A stretch of DNA of 64,000 nucleotides from CBDBND01 sp965262665 (lineage in GTDB: Bacteria; Pseudomonadota; Alphaproteobacteria; Rhodospirillales; Rhodospirillaceae). This document shows positions 25,955 through 35,844 of the stretch, piece after piece. The DNA lies in the NCBI GenBank assembly GCA_965262665.1, contig CBDHFR010000004.1, positions 1,116,001 to 1,180,000 of the forward strand, in the 5' to 3' direction. Under the pieces are notes generated by a model, which saw only the letters and a program-made list of their open reading frames with translations, had not been told where the DNA came from and searched no databases. Position numbers and translations under genes: made by a program. The stretch's first letter is position 1. Each line of letters starts with the position of its first letter.

Positions 25955-27171
25955 GAGACTGCTCGGGTGCGCTCCGCCTCTTCCAAGAAGGAATTGGAGT
26001 CAGCCATAAACTGTTTGACGTTGCGAACGGACTGGCGAATACGATGTTTGTTTTCGACCAAGGCGATACGGACAAACCCCTCTCCGTTATCTCCAAATCC
26101 CGTCCCCGGCGAAACCGCCACTTTGGCGTGTTGCAGCAACAGCTTCGAGAAACCCATGGAGCCGTGTTCCTTGAACGGATCGGGCACCGGTGCCCAGGCA
26201 AACATGGTGGCAGGTGGCGACGGAATGTCCCAACCCGCCTGAGCCATGCCTTCGATCAAGACGTCCCGGCGGCCCTGATAGGTTTGACGAATATCGTCAA
26301 CGCAATCCTGCGGCCCATTGAGCGCAGCCGCGGCAGCTACCTGGATGGGCGTGAAAGCGCCGTAATCCAAATACGACTTGATGCGGGTCAGGGCACCGAC
26401 CAGGAAAGCATTGCCGGCGACAAACCCAATTCGCCAGCCTGGCATGCTGTAGGTCTTGCTCATCGACGTAAACTCGACAGCAATCTCTTTTGCGCCGGGC
26501 ACTTGTAAAATGGAGGGTGGTGGATTGCCGTCAAAATAGATCTCCGAGTAAGCCAGATCGGATAAGATCCAAATGCCGTGTGACTTACAGAAGGAAACCA
26601 CTTCCATATAAAAATCCAAGTCCGCCACAAGTGCGGTCGGATTGGATGGATAGTTGAGAATTAGCGCCACCGGTTTGGGTACGCTGTGCATCACCGCTTG
26701 TTCCAGAGCCTTGAGAAAATTCTCGTCAGGCTGGACCGGCAAATGTTGCACCGACCCATCAGCAATAATGAATCCAAAAGGATGAATCGGATAACTGGGA
26801 TTGGGAGCCAATACGATATCGCCTGGACTCGTCATAGCGGAAGCAAGATTAGCTAGTCCCTCTTTCGATCCCAGCGTCACGATGCATTCTTTGTTGGGAT
26901 CAATGGGAACGTTGAACCGTCGCTCGTAATAGGCGGATAAAGCCTTGCGTAAACCTTTGATGCCGGCCGATGCGGAATAACGGTGCGCCTTCGGATCGCG
27001 TGCGACTTCACACAGTTTGTCCACAATATGTGTCGGCGTCGGCAAATCCGGGTTACCCATACCTAAGTCGATGATGTCTTCACCAGCAGCGCGCGCAGCA
27101 GCCTTCATCGCATTCACTTCAGCGAACACGTAGGGCGGCAGGCGCTTAATGCGGTGAAATTCCTGTGGCAT
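25951..27171 (-). CDS. alaC: Class I/II aminotransferase (AlaC-like)
   Basis: This is a 406-residue PLP-dependent fold-type I enzyme. It has GMGNPDLPTPTHIVDKL, the aromatic and Asn contacts in LNYPSNPTALVADLDFY, SDLAYSEIYFDG, and the PLP lysine in FTSMSKTYSMPGWRIGFVAG. Closest recognisable type is AlaC/glutamate-pyruvate transaminase, often labelled LL-diaminopimelate aminotransferase; substrate choice cannot be settled from sequence. The 4-bp overlap with hom suggests an amino-acid role tied to the aspartate pathway. Confidence 0.85.
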   Translation of the reverse strand: MPQEFHRIKRLPPYVFAEVNAMKAAARAAGEDIIDLGMGNPDLPTPTHIVDKLCEVARDPKAHRYSASAGIKGLRKALSAYYERRFNVPIDPNKECIVTLGSKEGLANLASAMTSPGDIVLAPNPSYPIHPFGFIIADGSVQHLPVQPDENFLKALEQAVMHSVPKPVALILNYPSNPTALVADLDFYMEVVSFCKSHGIWILSDLAYSEIYFDGNPPPSILQVPGAKEIAVEFTSMSKTYSMPGWRIGFVAGNAFLVGALTRIKSYLDYGAFTPIQVAAAAALNGPQDCVDDIRQTYQGRRDVLIEGMAQAGWDIPSPPATMFAWAPVPDPFKEHGSMGFSKLLLQHAKVAVSPGTGFGDNGEGFVRIALVENKHRIRQSVRNVKQFMADSNSFLEEAERTRAVS

Positions 27172-27353
27172 TGGGCATCCGATTTGTATTCGTCGCTAAC
27201 TGAAACTCAGGTTTGTCAGACAAGAACAAAGAAATCACAAACATGAAACCGCACTGTCGTGCCTTGTTTTAACTTCCTCATACAGGAGGCGAGGGATTAT
27301 ACGGGCAACTGCGTCGGAGATAGTGCTAATCCAGGGCGACAGCCGGGCAAGTC

Positions 27354-28346
27354 CTAGTAATCGAGATAGATTTCAGCCCTTTGGTTTCCCGCGTCACCTG
27401 CCGGCATGACCTCGTAATAGAGAGGTTCATTGTCCGACACCGCGCCTACAAATAGTTTGTCGGCCGGCAGGCCTTTGGCCATTAAGGCCGCGGCAACAGA
27501 GTTGGCCCGGTTTAGAGACACCCGAAAATTGACCAATTTGTGCCGCATAGGATCAAGATCCTGGGTGCGGCTGGATGCATGACCAATAACCCGGATCGCA
27601 CCGTTGTATTGGTTGCGAAGCCTAATGACATCATCCAAAGTCCGACGGTCGGCAGCGGTGAGCCGGCTGCTGCCGGTGGTAAAGGTGATCGTCGAAATAT
27701 GCGTCGATACCCGATATAGGGATGGGTCATAGGTCGACATAGCGCTGGGCAGGGCTGCTAATTGAGTTTCCCCGGCTGACCCTTCAATAACTGTCGTTGC
27801 CGACGGAGACGACGCACTGTCGGGTGGAGTGAGCGCGGTAAGACTATCTATGGACGGCACCGGCGGTGGCGGTGGCGCCGACTCAGCGGACATCGGTGGT
27901 GGCGGTGGCGGAGATGCGCCCAACCGTTCGGCCAGAGACGGCCGAGACCGGGGTGCTGTCTCCGCCGGAGATTGAGTTGCGTTTGGTGCCGCCGCTGGTT
28001 GAGGCTGCACTCCACCATCAGTGTCCTCCTGTAGCGGACGAACATCCACCGGCTCACGGCGACCTACTTGCTCAGTGTATTGGGCCTGTTCGCGGTCCGC
28101 GATCAGGCCTTCCGTGGCGGCGTCGCGGTCTTCTTCTGATGTGGTTGATGTTGCATCACCGGGGACGGACGCCAGATCTGGGAACCCCTCTTCCGTTTCT
28201 TCGGCGAATTCATCTTCACTTGAAATTAAGCTACCTATGGCATCTGTCGTTCCTTCCCAGACATCGGTCACGGTTGAACAGCCCGTCAAAGAGAAGCAAA
28301 CGACAATCAAGGCCGCCAATTGGGTCTTTCCCAATCCGCGCCGCAT
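27354..28346 (-). CDS. OmpA-family lipoprotein with proline-rich linker
   Basis: The ATG at 28346 gives a lipoprotein signal (MRRGLGKTQLAALIVVCFSL then TGCS), better than the upstream in-frame start at 28382. An acidic, low-complexity region follows, then a proline-rich linker (ASPPPPPPMSAES, APPPPPVPS). The C-terminal OmpA-like domain (about residues 215-330) reads STITFTTGSSRLTAADRRTL, RVIGHASSRTQD and FRVSLNRANSVAAALMAKG, which contacts peptidoglycan. It probably tethers the outer membrane to the wall. It is divergent from phaC. Confidence 0.88.
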   Translation of the reverse strand: MRRGLGKTQLAALIVVCFSLTGCSTVTDVWEGTTDAIGSLISSEDEFAEETEEGFPDLASVPGDATSTTSEEDRDAATEGLIADREQAQYTEQVGRREPVDVRPLQEDTDGGVQPQPAAAPNATQSPAETAPRSRPSLAERLGASPPPPPPMSAESAPPPPPVPSIDSLTALTPPDSASSPSATTVIEGSAGETQLAALPSAMSTYDPSLYRVSTHISTITFTTGSSRLTAADRRTLDDVIRLRNQYNGAIRVIGHASSRTQDLDPMRHKLVNFRVSLNRANSVAAALMAKGLPADKLFVGAVSDNEPLYYEVMPAGDAGNQRAEIYLDY

Positions 28347-28636
28347 TTCTATTTCCAAATCGTGTTCTTGTTTCACGTCCATCAGTCGCCCCTTTTTTCA
28401 GTGCCTCTTTCAACAGCTCATAGCGGTTGAGCTATGTGGCACCGAAATAAGCCTAAGCCTGTGTAAATCCCGATGTTCCGGCGTAAATACCCTAGACAAG
28501 TCCAACCCCAGCGCCTATTGCATAGCGCGACTTCGGCCGAAAAAAAACCTCTAAAGGCAGGACCTTACCGACTTTGAGATAGTCTTGTATAGCGGGTCCC
28601 GCCGAACCCGTTCAAACAGCAACGATTCAGGATAGT

Positions 28637-30436
28637 ATGGCGCCACAAACGCAAGACGATGAGTCTGCCGAAAACGGCACGGAAATGGCCAAAATCATGG
28701 CTAATATCGCCGATCGATCCCAACGGCTGGTATCGGACTTCATAGCTCGCAATGCTTCTGGAAAAGCCGTCGATATGAGCGATTCTGCTCAGATCGGGGC
28801 AGCGTTTTTGGAACTCACCCAGAAGATGATGCAAGACCCAGCCAAGATGGTCGAGGCCCAAGTCTCACTGTGGAACGACTACATGAATCTGTGGCGCAAT
28901 ACGACACTGCGCATGCTTGGCCAGGAAGTCGAACCGATCATCGAACCCGAAAAGGGAGACCGGCGCTTTAGGGACGACACCTGGCAAGAAAATGAAGTCT
29001 TCGAGTTTATCAAGCAGTCGTACTTACTGACCTCTCGTTGGATGAATGCCACGGTCAGTGATGTGGAAGGCTTAGATCCGCAAACAGCGCACAAAGTTGA
29101 CTTTTATACGCGGCAATTTGCAGACGCCATTGCTCCCACTAATTTTGTCATGACCAATCCGGAAGTCTTAAAGGCCACTGCGGAAAGCCGGGGCGAAAAC
29201 CTGGTCAAGGGCCTAGAGAACATGCTGGAGGACATGGAACGGGGAAAAGGGCGGCTGCGTATTTCCATGACCGACGAAGAGGCTTTTGAAGTTGGGGTCA
29301 ATGTGGCCGTGGCCCCTGGCAAAGTGATTTACCAGAATGATCTCATTCAACTGATTCAATACTCACCAACAACGGAACAGCACCACGCCACGCCGTTGTT
29401 GATCATTCCGCCGTGGATCAACAAATTTTACATTCTTGACCTCAGGGAAAAGAACTCCCTGGTCAAATGGCTGACCGATCAGGGCTATTCGACGTTTGTC
29501 GTCTCTTGGGTCAACCCTGATGAAAGTCTCGCAGATAAACGCTTTGATGATTATATGCTGGAAGGTGCGATCGCTGCCATCGAAGCGGTGAAAGAGGCAT
29601 GCAACGTTAAAAAAGTGAACGTCACCGGGTATTGCATCGGCGGAACACTGTTGGCTGCGACATTGGCCTATCTCAAGGCTAAAGGCGACGACAGCGTCAA
29701 TACGGCAACTTTCTTGACGGCGCTGACGGATTTCGAGGAAGTCGGTGACATCCGGGTCTTTATTGACGAAGAACAGGTCGCAGAACTGGAACAGCGCATG
29801 GACGAAAGCGGTGGTTTTTTGGAAGGCGCCGACATGGCCAAGACGTTCAACATGCTGCGGTCCAATGACCTGATTTGGTCGTTCGTGGTGAACAATTATC
29901 TCCTCGGTAAGGACCCCTTCCCGTTCGACTTGCTTTACTGGAATGCGGATACAACCCGCATGCCCAAGGCCATGCACAGTTTCTATCTGCGCAACATGTA
30001 TCTGGAAAACAACTTGGTGAAACCGGGCGGCATCACCCTGGATGGGGTTCCCATCGATCTGCGCACTATCGAACTGCCCACCTACATGATTTCGTGTAAG
30101 GAAGATCATATCGCGCCCTGGGCTTCGACTTACGAAGCCACCAAAATATTCCAGGGCAAGGTCCGGTTCGTTTTGTCAGCGTCGGGACATATTGCCGGTG
30201 TGGTCAATCCGCCCGCAGCCAATAAGTATTGTTATTGGACCAATGAAAAGAACCCGAAATCGGCAGAAAAATGGCTGGAGAGCGCGGACGAACATGCAGG
30301 TTCCTGGTGGGTGGATTGGGATGCCTGGCTGAAATCTCAGTCGGGTAAAATAGTCGAAGCCCGTGTGCCCGGCGAAGGCTCGCTTAAGGTGATTGAAGAC
30401 GCGCCTGGTTCCTATTGCGCGGTCAGGCCGGAATAG
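28637..30436 (+). CDS. phaC: Poly(3-hydroxyalkanoate) synthase, class I
   Basis: The 599-residue synthase polymerises 3-hydroxyacyl-CoA into storage polyester. The lipase-like box is GYCIGG with the catalytic Cys near residue 332; the Asp lies in SCKEDHIAPW near 490 and the His in SASGHIAGVVNPP near 516. Flanking motifs LIIPPWINKFYILDL, SWVNPDES and FPFDLLYWNADTTRMP are typical. Size fits class I, which works without PhaE or PhaR. No phaA, phaB or phasin gene is adjacent. Confidence 0.96.
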   Translation: MAPQTQDDESAENGTEMAKIMANIADRSQRLVSDFIARNASGKAVDMSDSAQIGAAFLELTQKMMQDPAKMVEAQVSLWNDYMNLWRNTTLRMLGQEVEPIIEPEKGDRRFRDDTWQENEVFEFIKQSYLLTSRWMNATVSDVEGLDPQTAHKVDFYTRQFADAIAPTNFVMTNPEVLKATAESRGENLVKGLENMLEDMERGKGRLRISMTDEEAFEVGVNVAVAPGKVIYQNDLIQLIQYSPTTEQHHATPLLIIPPWINKFYILDLREKNSLVKWLTDQGYSTFVVSWVNPDESLADKRFDDYMLEGAIAAIEAVKEACNVKKVNVTGYCIGGTLLAATLAYLKAKGDDSVNTATFLTALTDFEEVGDIRVFIDEEQVAELEQRMDESGGFLEGADMAKTFNMLRSNDLIWSFVVNNYLLGKDPFPFDLLYWNADTTRMPKAMHSFYLRNMYLENNLVKPGGITLDGVPIDLRTIELPTYMISCKEDHIAPWASTYEATKIFQGKVRFVLSASGHIAGVVNPPAANKYCYWTNEKNPKSAEKWLESADEHAGSWWVDWDAWLKSQSGKIVEARVPGEGSLKVIEDAPGSYCAVRPE

Positions 30437-30442
30437 AACACA

Positions 30443-31261
30443 TCAGGTCAACGCAGCCCTGATTTTTGCAGACAACCACTCCGACACGATAACAGCGGCG
30501 AGAATGGCGACGAGGATCACCGCCACCCGGGACCAATCGAGATTGTTGATTGACGCGTTGAGTTGGAGGCCTATCCCGCCAGCTCCGACCAGACCGAGAA
30601 TGGTCGACTCCCGGATGTTGATATCCCAGCGGAAGACAGAAATACCGGCAAAGGCCGGCATCACTTGTGGGACAACACCGTAGGTCAGCACCTGACCCGA
30701 CGATGCCCCGGTTGCGCTGACCGCCTCAACCGGCTTGATATCGATCTCTTCGATTGCCTCGTACAAAAGCTTGCCGCAAAACCCAATGGACCGGAACGCA
30801 ATGGCCAGCACACCGGCAAAAACGCCGGGGCCGACGATCACCACCAGCAGCAGCGCCCAGATGAGGGAATTGATCGACCGCGAGGCGGCGATGATGAACA
30901 GCGCAACCGGCCGCACCAGGATTGTGCTCGGCGTAGTATTACGAGCGGCGCAGAAGGCCGCCGGAACAGAAATGATCAGCGCAATGGCCGTGCCCAAAGT
31001 GGCGATATTGAAGGTGTCCCATAGCGGCCGCCACAACGTGGCACTGTAAGCCCAATCGGGAGGAATCATGCGCGTACCCAGATCGGCCGCTTCTTGAGGC
31101 GCACTGAGCACGAAAGCCCAAATGGTCTTTTCGGAAATGAAGGACAAGCAGGCAATAATGACACTTAAGCCAGTCAGCCAGCCGGCCCACACCAGCCAAT
31201 CTTCACGGCGTGTGCGGTGGCGCCAGACCGGACCATTGTCGCTGTGTACGACAGCCATCAC
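30443..31261 (-). CDS. phnE: Phosphonate-type ABC transporter permease (second PhnE)
   Basis: This 272-residue inner-membrane permease has about six membrane segments and the PhnE-type EAA loop VEAVSATGASSGQVLTYGVV then PQVMPAFAG. The adjacent WDINIRESTILGLVGAGGIG is a family hallmark. It overlaps the preceding permease by 4 bp and is last in a phnC-phnE-phnE unit. Its stop lies 6 bp from the convergent phaC stop. Substrate could be phosphonate, phosphite or another oxyanion. Confidence 0.9.
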   Translation of the reverse strand: MMAVVHSDNGPVWRHRTRREDWLVWAGWLTGLSVIIACLSFISEKTIWAFVLSAPQEAADLGTRMIPPDWAYSATLWRPLWDTFNIATLGTAIALIISVPAAFCAARNTTPSTILVRPVALFIIAASRSINSLIWALLLVVIVGPGVFAGVLAIAFRSIGFCGKLLYEAIEEIDIKPVEAVSATGASSGQVLTYGVVPQVMPAFAGISVFRWDINIRESTILGLVGAGGIGLQLNASINNLDWSRVAVILVAILAAVIVSEWLSAKIRAALT

Positions 31262-32073
31262 TGCACCCTTTTGCGAATGATACCGGACACATATTCGGCC
31301 GCCATAACGATCAGAATGATGACCAAAAGAATAGCGGCGGCCGTATCGAACTCATAGCGATCGAAAGCAGTATTGAGTGTTGCCCCGATTCCTCCGGCAC
31401 CGACGATTCCGATGACGGCCGACTCACGGAAATTAATATCGAGACGATAGACCGCCAAACCAATCGCCCGCGGCCGAACTTGCGGCCGGATCGCATAGTC
31501 GAGCCATTGCAGCCACCCTGCTCCCGCGGCTTTGACCGCTTCCGCCTGGGCAGGATCAATGGATTCAATATCTTCGGCCAGGAGCTTGGCATAAAACCCG
31601 AGCGTGGCGAATGTCAGTGTCATAAAACCGGCAAAGGGGCCGAAGCCAAACAGTTTGACGAAAAAGATAGCGATCAAGACCTCGTGAAAGCTACGTGATG
31701 CCGCCATCAGCGCCCGGCAAAACAGATAAATCGGTAGCGGTGCCACGTTTCGGGCACCACCAATGGCAATGGGAATTGAAATGAGAACCCCAAGCGCCGT
31801 CGATGCGATGGTCATCCACAGGCTTTCGAGGAGCCCATCCAGGATCGCGTCCCACCGCGATAAGAAATCAGGCGGAAAGAAACCGGCAAAAAACCGGAGA
31901 GTGCGCGGCCATCCGTCCGCAACCCGCACCCAGTTAATGTCCAGCGTACCGACGGTAGCGGCCAAATAGATTGCGACCGCCAAAGCAATGACCCAGCGCA
32001 ATCGTGCGCTCTTGATCAAAGGCGGGGCGCGCCAAACGGCACGGGAATTGGCGAGAGACGACATGGCTATCAC
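31258..32073 (-). CDS. phnE: Phosphonate-type ABC transporter permease (first PhnE)
   Basis: The 271-residue PhnE-type permease carries PAQAEAVKAAGAGWLQWLDY (EAA loop) and LDINFRESAVIGIVGAGGIG. It pairs with the following permease to form the transmembrane channel. It overlaps phnC by 4 bp and the second permease by 4 bp, so all three are coupled. Confidence 0.92.
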   Translation of the reverse strand: MIAMSSLANSRAVWRAPPLIKSARLRWVIALAVAIYLAATVGTLDINWVRVADGWPRTLRFFAGFFPPDFLSRWDAILDGLLESLWMTIASTALGVLISIPIAIGGARNVAPLPIYLFCRALMAASRSFHEVLIAIFFVKLFGFGPFAGFMTLTFATLGFYAKLLAEDIESIDPAQAEAVKAAGAGWLQWLDYAIRPQVRPRAIGLAVYRLDINFRESAVIGIVGAGGIGATLNTAFDRYEFDTAAAILLVIILIVMAAEYVSGIIRKRVQ

Positions 32074-32906
32074 CCTTCCCCGGTAAGACGGTCTTGATCC
32101 AACGGATTGGGTTTGCTGTCCCCGTTACCGGTCTCCTGGAATTTCTTTTCAGCCGCTGTCCAATCTTCCTCGCCATAGATTTGAGTGAGCGCATCAGGTG
32201 TTAGGCCCTCCGGCGGGCCGTCGTAGACAATCCGGCCCACCTGCAAACCCACTACCCGCTCGGCGAAGAGTCTGGCAAGCGGTACGTCATGAATGTTGAT
32301 GACCGCTGTGAGATTCCGTTCCTGGCAAAGTTCCGTAATCAGCCGCATGATTTGACGCGAGGTTTTTGGATCAAGGCTGGCCGTTGGTTCATCCACCAAC
32401 AGAAGTGCAGGGTCTTGTATCAGGGCGCGGGCGATCCCAACCCTCTGGCGCTGACCACCGGACAAGGCGTCCGCCCGCTTATCTTCCATTCCCGTAAGGC
32501 CAACCCGGTCCAGCAAAGCGAACGCTGTTGCGATATCCTGTTCCGGAAACCGTCTGAACCAACTTGACCAGAAACCAACGAACCCCAGCCGGCCTGAGAG
32601 AACGTTTTCCATCACCGTTAGCCGTTCGACCAAAGCGTATTCCTGGAAAATCATGCCCATACGGCGACGGGTGCGGCGTAGCGCGCGTGCATTCATCGCG
32701 GTGATCTGCTCTTCGCCGAGGAACACGCGGCCGGCCGTAGGCTCGACCAAACGGTTAACACAGCGAATGAGAGTGCTTTTGCCAGCGCCCGACGGACCGA
32801 TCAAAGCCATCACCTGTCCTTCCGGCACCTCTAAGGAAACCGCATCCAAAGCCAGGTCGCCGGTGGGATAGCGTTTGGTCAGATTGTCAATGCGAAGCGA
32901 CGGCAT
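32070..32906 (-). CDS. phnC: Phosphonate-type ABC transporter ATP-binding protein
   Basis: The 278-residue ATPase has Walker A GPSGAGKST, Q-loop GMIFQEYALVERLTV, signature LSGGQRQRVGIARAL, Walker B PALLLVDEPTASLDP and the switch His in INIHDVPLA. The arrangement with FLGEEQITAMNARALRRTRR fits PhnC. It heads a phnC-phnE-phnE unit. The periplasmic binding protein gene phnD, normally between or before these genes, is not present in the window. Confidence 0.94.
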   Translation of the reverse strand: MPSLRIDNLTKRYPTGDLALDAVSLEVPEGQVMALIGPSGAGKSTLIRCVNRLVEPTAGRVFLGEEQITAMNARALRRTRRRMGMIFQEYALVERLTVMENVLSGRLGFVGFWSSWFRRFPEQDIATAFALLDRVGLTGMEDKRADALSGGQRQRVGIARALIQDPALLLVDEPTASLDPKTSRQIMRLITELCQERNLTAVINIHDVPLARLFAERVVGLQVGRIVYDGPPEGLTPDALTQIYGEEDWTAAEKKFQETGNGDSKPNPLDQDRLTGEG

Positions 32907-32975
32907 AGGCCCTTATCGCCTGGGAACCAAGTTGTGGCAATGCGTGGACTAACTCGGAATTTCATAAATACGACG

Positions 32976-33581
32976 TCAATTGGACATGGGGTCTTGATCA
33001 GGAATACCCAAACCAATGTCAATCCATGAGATTTCCGTTACACCAAGCCATCCGCTAACCGTTTCGTCAAAACCGATTGTATTGCGAATGTCATTGATCC
33101 CCACCGCTTGGGTGGATTCTTGACCTTCACCCAGTGGAAGAACCACGACTTCAGAAATGAACTTTCTTCCCTTGGTCGATGAGAACGCATTCATCGCATG
33201 CAGGCCGCACGGCTGTTTCAAAAGTTTAATCACGTTCGAAACAATTGCGTGGGCGATGTCTTCGGGCTGGCCAGAAACATAGCTCTTGCCGGTTAAATCA
33301 AGTCCGCGGGATTCAACCAATTGCGTACCAAATAGACGCGTGAATAGACCATCATCAACACGGTCGACAATGTAAGTATACGGTGCACATACCGTGTTTG
33401 GGTTATACCTGGAATCATTGATTCGGCCTGAATTTAGTATTTTGCATTGACCTGATTCGGCTGCCGATTCATGCACCTCTCCAACGACACGAGCAGCGAA
33501 CGACTTCACGGCGAAGATGCGCAAAAGGGCCTCCTTTCTGACCGCTGACGAACCCAAGGCACTCCTGAATGTCATGCGCAA
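32976..33581 (-). CDS. PAS_5-like protein, N-terminus uncertain or disrupted
   Basis: The middle of the frame (CKILNSGRINDSRYNPNTVC, FTRLFGTQLVESRGLDLTGK) resembles the PAS_5 family of small alphaproteobacterial PAS proteins, and the C-terminus reads VVLPLGEGQESTQAVGIND. The first 20 codons of the frame are antisense to an IS630 transposase start at 33517, so the native 5' end is probably lost. Function would be sensory, with no partner visible. It precedes phnC by 69 bp on the same strand. Confidence 0.5.
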   Translation of the reverse strand: MRMTFRSALGSSAVRKEALLRIFAVKSFAARVVGEVHESAAESGQCKILNSGRINDSRYNPNTVCAPYTYIVDRVDDGLFTRLFGTQLVESRGLDLTGKSYVSGQPEDIAHAIVSNVIKLLKQPCGLHAMNAFSSTKGRKFISEVVVLPLGEGQESTQAVGINDIRNTIGFDETVSGWLGVTEISWIDIGLGIPDQDPMSN

Positions 33582-33822
33582 GCGGAAGGTCGAAGCGCTG
33601 CAGGTACGGCGCGCGAATGCGCTGGTTGCCCTTGATGATGGCCACAGCGTGCAGATGGTCTCCAGGATATTCTATCTCGATCCCGACACGGTTCGCGGCT
33701 GGCTACGGGACTTCCGCGAGAAGGGTCTCGCCTCTGTGGAGCTTGCGGATTACCCGGACCGCGCGGGCCACCTGACGGCGGACCAGGAATCCGCCACATC
33801 AATGTTTCTGGACATCCCGTGA
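33517..33822 (+). pseudogene. IS630-family transposase, N-terminal remnant
   Basis: The frame has the IS630 N-terminal helix-turn-helix: KVEALQVRRANALVALDDGH, SVQMVSRIFYLDPDTVRGWL, FREKGLASVELADYPDRAGH then LTADQ. It ends after about 100 codons without the DDE domain. It cut into the PAS_5-like gene on the other strand. Confidence 0.75.
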
Positions 33823-33940
33823 TGTCCCTACCCATCCCAAGTGAATATCTTTTTCCTTGGTTTTCTTTCCCATTATGTCTTGTAGTGTCCGCTATAGTCC
33901 ATCACAATCTCAATCTTAGGGATGGGTATGGAGATGGAAG

Positions 33941-35179
33941 ATGGCAAGTCAAATTGGACGCCTCAAGGCTCTAACGGTCACCCGGGCTAAGGAGAAGGGT
34001 CTCTATGCCGATGGAGCGGGCCTGTACCTCCAAATTGCGGCCGCAGGGAGCAAATCCTGGATCTTCCGGTATCGCATGAATGGACGCAAAACGCCCCGGG
34101 ATATGGGTCTGGGACCGGTGCATACGGTGACCCTGGCGGAAGCCCGTGACAAGGCCCGAGAGGCCAGGAAGCTCATCCTGGAAGGTGTGGACCCCATAGA
34201 GGCCAAGCGAGCCCGGAAACAGGCCCGGGCCCTGGAAGCTGCCTCCGCTATGGTCTTCAAGGATTGCGCCAAGAAATACATCGCGGCCCATAAGGCAGGG
34301 TGGCGCAATGCCAAGCATGCGAACCAATGGACCTCGACCCTGGAAACCTACGCCTATCCGGTATTTGGTTCTCTGCCGGTGGCTTCCATCGATACGGCGT
34401 TGGTGACGAAGGTCCTGGAGCCGATCTGGAACAATAAGACCCAAACCGCTTCGCGGGTGCGGGGGCGTATCGAGGCCATCCTGGACTGGGCCACAGCCCG
34501 CGGGTTCCGGGTGGGAGAGAACCCGGCCCGCTGGCGGGGCCATCTGGATAAGCTGCTTCCGGCCCGGAGCAAGGTGCAAAAGGTAAAACATCATAAGGCC
34601 CTGTCTTATACGGAGATCGGGGGGTTCATGGAGAAGCTGAGAGAGCAGGAAGGCTTTGCGGCGCGGGCACTGGAATGGCTGATTCTCACAGCCTCCCGTA
34701 CCAGCGAGACCATCGGGGCCACCTGGGATGAAATCGACTTCGAGGCTAAGATCTGGACCATCCCGGCAGAGCGCATCAAAGGGGGCAAGGAACACCGGGT
34801 GCCGCTTTCATCAGAAGCCCTGAAAATTGCCAAGGAAATGTACAAGCTGAAGGATGGGGGCTACGTCTTTCAGGGCGGCAAGAGGGGCAAACCGCTTTCC
34901 ACCAACGCCCTGTTGGCCTTGCTTAAGCGCATGGACCACCAAGGCCTGACCGCCCATGGTTTCCGATCCACTTTCAGGGATTGGGCGGCAGAGCAAACCA
35001 ACTATCCCTGCGAAGTGGCTGAAATGGCCCTAGCCCATACCATTGAGGACAAGGTGGAGGCGGCCTACCGCCGGGGCGACCTGTTCGAAAAGCGAAAACG
35101 GTTAATGGCTGAATGGGCTCAGTACTGCGGAACGGTGACGCGGTCTGCAAAGGTGATAAAATTGAATAGGCGCGGCTAG
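33941..35179 (+). CDS. P4-type tyrosine integrase
   Basis: The 412-residue protein appears complete: DUF4102 N-terminus (GLYADGAGLYLQIAAAGSKS, PRDMGLGPVHTVTLAEARDK), SAM-like core-binding part (AGWRNAKHANQWTSTLETYA) and catalytic domain with TASRTSETIGATWDEIDF, LTAHGFRSTFRDWAAEQTNY, LAHTIEDKVEAAYRRGDLFE (Tyr). The ATG at 33941 follows GATGGAAG. No tRNA is visible next to it, so its attachment site is unclear. A hypothetical gene follows on the same strand 77 bp later. Confidence 0.92.
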   Translation: MASQIGRLKALTVTRAKEKGLYADGAGLYLQIAAAGSKSWIFRYRMNGRKTPRDMGLGPVHTVTLAEARDKAREARKLILEGVDPIEAKRARKQARALEAASAMVFKDCAKKYIAAHKAGWRNAKHANQWTSTLETYAYPVFGSLPVASIDTALVTKVLEPIWNNKTQTASRVRGRIEAILDWATARGFRVGENPARWRGHLDKLLPARSKVQKVKHHKALSYTEIGGFMEKLREQEGFAARALEWLILTASRTSETIGATWDEIDFEAKIWTIPAERIKGGKEHRVPLSSEALKIAKEMYKLKDGGYVFQGGKRGKPLSTNALLALLKRMDHQGLTAHGFRSTFRDWAAEQTNYPCEVAEMALAHTIEDKVEAAYRRGDLFEKRKRLMAEWAQYCGTVTRSAKVIKLNRRG

Positions 35180-35256
35180 GATTGACCGCTGAATAACCGA
35201 ACCCGCACCGGCTCGCCGCGCCATCTCAGATGCGGACCCAGCGAGCGGAGGTGGGT

Positions 35257-35844
35257 ATGCCAGACGATTACCCCCAGGAATTGTCGGAGCCAATAGTCTT
35301 TTGGCCCGGCGGCTTTGGACTCAAGGGTAATCAGGAAGAAGTTCTACCGGAAGAGACCCGTAAACTTCGAATGTTATGTGATTTTTTCTCAATTCCCCCC
35401 GACGAGCCTGATAGTGAATTTCTTCTAGCACTATCGCTTGCTCGTAAACACGTTCCCGGATTTAAGCGCATTGATGCGAAAACATTGGCATCAAAGAAAG
35501 TCGGTACGCCCAGGAAATGGAGCCCGTCAAAGGAATTGGACTTATATCTAAACGTGACAAGAAAAGCTAAAAGTTCGGGTCTGTCAGAGCGGGCTGCATG
35601 CAATTTGCTTGTAAAGGAGAAAAATGGTGCCTACTCGGAAAAAAAACTCAATACGATTTATCGTCGTTTCATGAAAGTAAAGAAGAATTCCCCTTATGCA
35701 GCAGCGATACGGTCTGGGCATAAAGAAATCGAGGTGCGCAAGCTCATAGCTTTAAACAATCTCAAAGAACTCGGTACTTTGCTCGGCTCGGGCAAAGACG
35801 GCCGTAGTTTTCGTAAATCGCTCAGAATGGTTGAAGGATTCCTA
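35257..35844 (+). CDS. Unknown protein downstream of integrase, cut by IS5
   Basis: The ATG at 35257 follows AGCGGAGGTGGGT. The visible ~196 residues are charged and probably helical (RKWSPSKELDLYLNVTRKAK, SERAACNLLVKEKNGAYSEK, KLNTIYRRFMKVKKN); the second half has a look of a DNA-binding helical protein, but I recognise no family. The frame runs into the IS5 fragment at 35842, so the native C-terminus is lost. It is the third case in this window of an integrase followed or preceded by a small unknown gene on the same strand. Confidence 0.55.

Noticed and set aside
27172..27353. Riboswitch upstream or downstream of the alaC-like/hom unit
   Set aside because: No conserved SAM, lysine or other aptamer core could be recognised.
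29363..30109. 248-codon minus-strand frame within phaC
   Set aside because: It is a shadow of the phaC coding strand; phaC has full catalytic motifs and continuous homology features.
33971..34795. 274-codon minus-strand frame within the integrase at 33941
   Set aside because: Its composition mirrors the integrase codons, and it has no own ribosome site or domain.
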